DNA from: Candidatus Poseidoniia archaeon
GTDB taxonomy: Archaea > Thermoplasmatota > Poseidoniia > MGIII > CG-Epi1
Direction: 5' to 3'
Length of the DNA: 9,834 bases
NCBI GenBank assembly: GCA_029941645.1
Contig: JAPYSZ010000033.1
Location: 1 to 9,834, forward strand
The notes below the pieces were generated by a model, which was given only the letters and a program-made list of their open reading frames with translations, had not been told where the DNA came from and searched no databases. Shown here piece by piece: positions 6,508 to 9,834 of the stretch; positions within the stretch are counted from its first letter, which is position 1; the number at the start of each line of letters is the position of its first letter. The position numbers and the translations under genes are program-made.

Positions 6508-7424
6508 TGAAGAATAAGCATTTTCTTCATATATCAGACTATAACAAAGAAGAACTTTGGGAAATCCTCGAGTTAGCTAAATCTGTGAAAGCAAAATTCC
6601 GTAATAGGGAAGATTATCCTCATTTCAAGAATAAATCATTATCCATGATATTTGCTAAACCATCTGCAAGAACTCGAGTCTCTTTTGAAACTGGGTTTGA
6701 ATGGATGGGTGGACACGCCCTTTTTCTCGGACCTAATGATATTGGTATTGGGAAACGTGAAGCTATTAAGGATATTTCAAGGGTATTTAGTAGATATAAT
6801 GATATGATAATGGCACGTCTTTTCGAACACAAACATATCCTCGAATTAGCTGAACATTCTTCGATACCTGTAATCAATGGTTTGACTGATTATAATCATC
6901 CTTGTCAAATAATGACAGATATTTTTACAGTATGGGAACATTTAGGAAATATTGAAAACATAAAAATAGTTTACATGGGTGATGGAAACAATATTGTACA
7001 TTCATGGTTACACCTTGCGATGCGCTTTCCATTTCATTTTGTTTGTTGCTGTCCAGATGATTACAAACCAGACAAAGACACCGTAGAGAAAGCTAAGAAT
7101 GCAGGCATTTCAAATATAGAAATAAGTCATAATCCTTTCGATGCTGTTAAAGATGCTGATGTAATCTATACAGATGTTTGGGCATCTATGGGTCAGAAAG
7201 ATGAAGCAGAATCCCGCGGAAAAGTATTTGAGCAATTCCAAGTAAATCAGAAGTTGATGGATTCTACGGGTAAAAACACACTATTCATGCACTGTTTGCC
7301 TGCTGAAAGAGATAGAGAAGTGACTGATAAGGTGATGGAATCGGACTATTCAATTGCTTTTGATCAAGCAGAGAATAGGTTACATATTCAAAATGCTATT
7401 ATGATTAAATTAAGTGAACAATGA
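6507..7424 (+). CDS. argF: Ornithine carbamoyltransferase
   Basis: This 305-aa enzyme transfers the carbamoyl group from carbamoyl phosphate to ornithine to make citrulline in arginine biosynthesis (or runs in reverse in catabolism). The carbamoyl-phosphate loop is SARTR (53-57, a common variant of STRTR) and HPCQ is at 131-134. The SMG loop DVWASMG (223-229) is diagnostic of ornithine rather than aspartate binding, and HCLPA is at 262-266. The length is normal. It begins on the last base of the PCNA stop and overlaps the next gene by ATGA, so it is the middle gene of an operon. No other arginine-biosynthesis gene is visible; argS elsewhere in the window is a translation gene and does not imply a cluster. 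Anabolic versus catabolic use cannot be decided here. Confidence 0.95.
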   Translation: MKNKHFLHISDYNKEELWEILELAKSVKAKFRNREDYPHFKNKSLSMIFAKPSARTRVSFETGFEWMGGHALFLGPNDIGIGKREAIKDISRVFSRYNDMIMARLFEHKHILELAEHSSIPVINGLTDYNHPCQIMTDIFTVWEHLGNIENIKIVYMGDGNNIVHSWLHLAMRFPFHFVCCCPDDYKPDKDTVEKAKNAGISNIEISHNPFDAVKDADVIYTDVWASMGQKDEAESRGKVFEQFQVNQKLMDSTGKNTLFMHCLPAERDREVTDKVMESDYSIAFDQAENRLHIQNAIMIKLSEQ

Positions 7425-8260
7425 AAGTAGGAGTCATTGGTGCGGGTCAAATGGGTGCTGGTATTGCACAAGTCTGTGCTGCTATTGGTAACCAAGTCAT
7501 ACTTTGTGACATTAAACAAGAATTCGTAGAAAATGGTTTAGGAACTATTAATAAAAATTTAGGTAGGAGTGTAGAGAAGGAAAGAATAAGTCAGGATGAG
7601 ATGGACAATACACTTGAAAATATAGGTATTACTTTAGAAATTGAAGATTTAAGTGATTCAGACATTATAATAGAAGCAATAGTAGAAAATGTAGATATAA
7701 AAAAGACTTTATTCAGAAATTTAGGGGATATTTGCAATGATCAAACCATCTTAGCTTCAAATACTTCTAGTATTCCTATAGGTATTCTAGCCGAAGTTAG
7801 TGGAAGACCTGCAAAAGTCGTGGGTATGCATTTCATGAATCCTGTACCTGTAATGAAATTAGTGGAAGTGATTAGAGCTAAAAGTACCAGTGATGATACC
7901 TTTGAAACTACCTTTAAACTAGCACAGGATTTGAGCAAAGTCCCAGTTCTTGTGAATGATTTTCCTGGTTTTGTCAGTAATAGAATACTTTTACCGATGC
8001 TCAACGAATCAATATTTTGCGTCATGGAAGGTGTAGCTGAACCTGAGGCTATAGACACTGTGATGAAATTAGGAATGAGTCACCCTATGGGTCCTTTAAC
8101 ATTAGCTGATTTTATTGGCCTTGATACTTGTTTAGCAATAATGGAAGTATTACATCGTGATTTGAATGATGATAAATACAGGCCGTGTCCACTATTAATT
8201 GAAATGGTAAAACAAGGCAAATTAGGAAAGAAATCTGGTGAAGGGTTCTATAAATATTAG
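7421..8260 (+). CDS. 3-hydroxyacyl-CoA / 3-hydroxybutyryl-CoA dehydrogenase
   Basis: This 279-aa single-function dehydrogenase is of the HCDH/Hbd type and oxidises (S)-3-hydroxyacyl-CoA to 3-ketoacyl-CoA with NAD(P), or the reverse. The N-terminal Rossmann fold has GAGQMG (7-12) and an aspartate at D30 (ILCDI) that favours NAD. SNTSSIP (113-119), the catalytic H137 in GMHFMNP, E149 in LVEVI and N187 in FVSNRI are all in place. The C-terminal dimerisation domain contains GMSHPMGPLTLADFIGLD. The length is that of stand-alone enzymes; there is no hydratase fusion. It overlaps argF by 4 nt (ATGA) and ends the PCNA run. Short-chain substrates are likely from resemblance to Hbd, but the exact substrate is not visible. 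Beta-oxidation in an archaeon or a hydroxybutyrate-type route are both possible. Confidence 0.93.
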   Translation: MKVGVIGAGQMGAGIAQVCAAIGNQVILCDIKQEFVENGLGTINKNLGRSVEKERISQDEMDNTLENIGITLEIEDLSDSDIIIEAIVENVDIKKTLFRNLGDICNDQTILASNTSSIPIGILAEVSGRPAKVVGMHFMNPVPVMKLVEVIRAKSTSDDTFETTFKLAQDLSKVPVLVNDFPGFVSNRILLPMLNESIFCVMEGVAEPEAIDTVMKLGMSHPMGPLTLADFIGLDTCLAIMEVLHRDLNDDKYRPCPLLIEMVKQGKLGKKSGEGFYKY

Positions 8261-8267
8261 GCACAGA

Positions 8268-8276
8268 TTTAATTAT
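8268..8276 (+). promoter_or_regulatory. TATA-like box of a leaderless promoter for the 77-aa gene
   Basis: TTTAATTAT is centred about 25 nt before the ATG at 8297. Archaeal TATA boxes sit about 25 nt before the transcription start, so the mRNA would begin at or next to the ATG. No SD-like sequence precedes the ATG. This suggests the small gene is expressed separately from the PCNA-argF-HCDH run. Confidence 0.5.
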
Positions 8277-8296
8277 GGCCACTATTTTACCCTCTT

Positions 8297-8530
8297 ATGT
8301 CCGATGAGAAGAAATCTAAGATTGAAACTTTGGGTTTAGATGAAGCATTAGAGGATCTTAAATTCCTTGCTCAGAAGGTTTCAGACATGTCTAAAGATTT
8401 AGCACAGAAGGCTGCAGATCAAGCTGAGGGCGTTACAGACAAAATGGGGGATATTGTCGAATCAACAGGTGATGTATTAATCTCAGCTGGAGAGACAATT
8501 AAAGCCACCAAGAAAATGTTTGAAGAGTAA
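8297..8530 (+). CDS. 77-aa amphipathic-helix protein with 11-residue period, function unknown
   Basis: The protein is small, Lys/Glu/Asp/Ala-rich and predicted to be almost all helix, with no Cys, Trp or Pro. From residue 24 it falls into 11-residue units beginning at 24 (LAQKVSDMSKD), 35 (LAQKAADQAEG), 46 (VTDKMGDIVES), 57 (TGDVLISAGET) and 68. LAQK recurs exactly 11 residues apart. Eleven-residue periods are typical of amphipathic helices that lie on lipid or other hydrophobic surfaces (apolipoproteins, synuclein, LEA proteins); phasins look similar. There is no signal peptide or transmembrane segment. The gene follows the HCDH gene by 36 nt with its own A/T box and converges on the desaturase gene. 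I do not recognise a named family. A lipid- or granule-coating, or stress-protective, role is speculation. Confidence 0.75.
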   Translation: MSDEKKSKIETLGLDEALEDLKFLAQKVSDMSKDLAQKAADQAEGVTDKMGDIVESTGDVLISAGETIKATKKMFEE

Positions 8531-8554
8531 GAACAAGCCGGATGAGGGAGCCTG

Positions 8555-8569
8555 ATATTATTTCTTCTT
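8555..8569 (+). terminator. Possible T-rich termination region for the plus-strand genes
   Basis: ATATTATTTCTTCTT lies 24-39 nt after the stop of the 77-aa gene. Archaeal termination by aCPSF1 uses U-rich tracts rather than hairpins, so this is a reasonable candidate. It overlaps the convergent desaturase coding end, where the same bases encode the Lys-rich C-terminus, so the T-richness could be incidental. Confidence 0.25.
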
Positions 8570-9694
8570 GAAGGGATAAATCATTTGAGTGAGCCAGTTA
8601 TTAGGTAATTTATGGTCTCCAACGAGACCATACGCCTTTGGCCAACGGCCTGGCATGTAATAAGTACCAAATATTCTGTCCCAAATAGGTGTATGGACTG
8701 AAAAATTCTTATCAATTGCCTCTGGTTCAGCACCATGGTGCCAATGATGAAAGGCTGGTGTTGCGATCCAATTCTGAATAATTTTGAATTCCCAACGTAC
8801 ATTTGCATGGATGAAAGTTGCTTGAATTGCTACTAAGAATACGTAAACAAATATTGCAGTCTCAGAGAATCCTAAGCAATAGATTGGGATGTAGGTAAAA
8901 CCTCTTGTAACTACAGCATCCACTAGATGAAGGCGTGATCCTGCAAGCCAGTCCATCATTTCAGCTGAATGGTGAATTGCATGGAAGTTCCAAAGAAAAG
9001 GTATTACGTGGAAAGTTCTATGTATCCAATATTGGGCCAAGTCTGCTACTATCAGCAATATTGGAACCTGAATAATCAATGGAAGTGAACCTAGTGTTTC
9101 CACAAGATAAATTATCCGTGCTCCATCAAACAAAATAAAGGATGGTTGGAGTGTGAAAAAGGTTAATACTTCTACCAGGATTGAGTTCATAAAGAAATAA
9201 GTAAGATCCACATTCCATTCACGTCGAAATACAGCTTGTTCTGGCCTAAGTGCCCATAATCGTTCCAGAGGAATAAAGACAGCAGAATACAGGATTAGAC
9301 TCAAGACAAAATAATCTAGGCCAAATGCAGACCTTTCTCCAATTTCACCGCCTATTTCTACTTGTGATCCTCCGAGAAGTGCAGCAATTAACGTACAAAC
9401 AATCCCTGTTAAACCAAGAGCTTTGTTAGCACGTAAAATAGTACTAATACAACCTAAAATAAATGAAGAAATAAGAATTACATGAATAACCGCACGGAGA
9501 ATAGATATTGAAGAGTAGAAATCAGTTAATTCTTCAGTTGTAAAATAGTTAGGAAATCTAAGGGAAAGAACAATGCCTAGACCAAAAATACCCAAAATAG
9601 AGGACAGTATTCCACTAATAAAACCAGATCCAAAAGACATAGGTTCTGTTGTCTCTAAAGATACATGAGCTTTTTTCTTTTGTTTTTCAGTCAT
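8558..9694 (-). CDS. Membrane sterol desaturase / fatty acid hydroxylase family protein
   Basis: This 378-aa integral membrane di-iron oxygenase-type protein carries the family's histidine clusters: HRTFH (225-229), HAIHH (238-242) and HHWHH (316-320), with H296 and H334 as further conserved-looking histidines. Typical flanking motifs WNFHAIHHSAE and FSVHTPIWDRIFGTYY are present. All expected metal ligands appear intact. The family core spans about 150-350. Before it lie roughly 145 extra residues with about four hydrophobic segments (about 21-45, 61-83, 92-108, 124-145), so the protein is longer than many members. The cytosolic N-terminus is Lys-rich. It follows a redoxin-like gene by 12 nt on the same strand. 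The reaction would be O2-dependent C-H hydroxylation or desaturation of a lipid; the substrate is unknown, and an archaeon lacks ordinary sterols and fatty-acyl membranes. Transfer from bacteria is likely (inference). Confidence 0.92.
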   Translation of the reverse strand: MTEKQKKKAHVSLETTEPMSFGSGFISGILSSILGIFGLGIVLSLRFPNYFTTEELTDFYSSISILRAVIHVILISSFILGCISTILRANKALGLTGIVCTLIAALLGGSQVEIGGEIGERSAFGLDYFVLSLILYSAVFIPLERLWALRPEQAVFRREWNVDLTYFFMNSILVEVLTFFTLQPSFILFDGARIIYLVETLGSLPLIIQVPILLIVADLAQYWIHRTFHVIPFLWNFHAIHHSAEMMDWLAGSRLHLVDAVVTRGFTYIPIYCLGFSETAIFVYVFLVAIQATFIHANVRWEFKIIQNWIATPAFHHWHHGAEPEAIDKNFSVHTPIWDRIFGTYYMPGRWPKAYGLVGDHKLPNNWLTQMIYPFKKK

Positions 9695-9706
9695 TTTCTC
9701 AAATAT

Positions 9707-9834
9707 TTATTTCCACTTGATATTACAACCCATAGAGGGGATCTGTTCAAATTCTATTTTATAACCACTCAAGACGGCGTCAATCGCCATCTTTAATTCT
9801 TCACGTGTCACACTTTGAGGATTTTGCCAATTAT
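9707..9834 (-). CDS. C-terminal end of a thioredoxin/redoxin-like protein (partial)
   Basis: An open minus-strand frame enters from the right edge and gives 41 residues before TAA (9709-9707). It includes SVTREELKMAIDAVLSGY and ends IPSMGCNIKWK. The ending S-x-G-C-N/S-I-K-W, after an alpha helix containing a DAVL-type stretch, is what I recall from the C-termini of AhpC/TSA-like thioredoxin-family proteins, which usually continue a few residues further. The redox-active site lies outside the window. The stop is 12 nt before the desaturase ATG, so the two are likely cotranscribed. Assignment is from the tail only. Confidence 0.62.
   Translation of the reverse strand, partial: NWQNPQSVTREELKMAIDAVLSGYKIEFEQIPSMGCNIKWK

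Noticed and set aside
8581..8808. 75-codon minus-strand frame inside the desaturase gene
   Set aside because: It lies in another frame of the same strand under intact, motif-bearing desaturase sequence; there is no sign of a frameshift.
1..9834. Defence island, insertion sequence, prophage or attachment site
   Set aside because: No transposase, integrase, nuclease-helicase or terminal inverted repeats were seen; the tRNA-Cys is not followed by a duplicated 3' end within the window.

Overview
The window is AT-rich archaeal chromosomal DNA. aCPSF1 (the KH/beta-CASP termination nuclease), PCNA, a Thr1-type proteasome beta subunit, a PAC2 proteasome-assembly chaperone and an archaeal-type ArgRS with an HxGR signature all point to a euryarchaeon. 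Gene content, low GC, compact spacing and TATA-like boxes about 25 nt ahead of start codons suggest a marine Thermoplasmatota lineage (Marine Group II/III, Poseidoniales-like). That placement is inference; no search was run.

Layout. (1) 1-2704, plus strand: the C-terminus of an unrecognised protein with an extremely acidic tail overlaps a PAC2 chaperone gene (ATGA), followed 30 nt later by argS. (2) 2710-5663, minus strand: psmB, aCPSF1 and a small coiled-coil gene form one run (psmB is promoter-proximal), followed by a tRNA-Cys(GCA) that ends 5 nt from the convergent argS stop. (3) 5752-8260, plus strand: PCNA, argF and a 3-hydroxyacyl-CoA dehydrogenase gene overlap each other by 1 and 4 nt. 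Their promoter appears to share one A/T box with the divergent psmB promoter. (4) 8297-8530, plus strand: a 77-aa protein with an 11-residue amphipathic period, apparently with its own leaderless promoter. (5) 8558-9834, minus strand: the C-terminus of a redoxin-like protein followed by a membrane sterol-desaturase/fatty-acid-hydroxylase family protein.

How the genes fit together: the window links protein turnover (PAC2, proteasome beta), RNA 3'-end formation (aCPSF1), replication (PCNA) and translation (ArgRS, tRNA-Cys), with metabolic genes (argF, HCDH) inserted. The psmB-aCPSF1 pairing is a known archaeal arrangement. No mobile element, CRISPR array, rRNA or long unexplained non-coding stretch is present; every intergenic gap is under 100 nt. 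I do not see an obvious undescribed multi-gene system. The least explained items are the coiled-coil protein coupled to aCPSF1, the 11-mer-repeat protein, the acidic-tailed protein at the left edge, and a tRNA-Cys whose discriminator base reads as A instead of the near-universal U.
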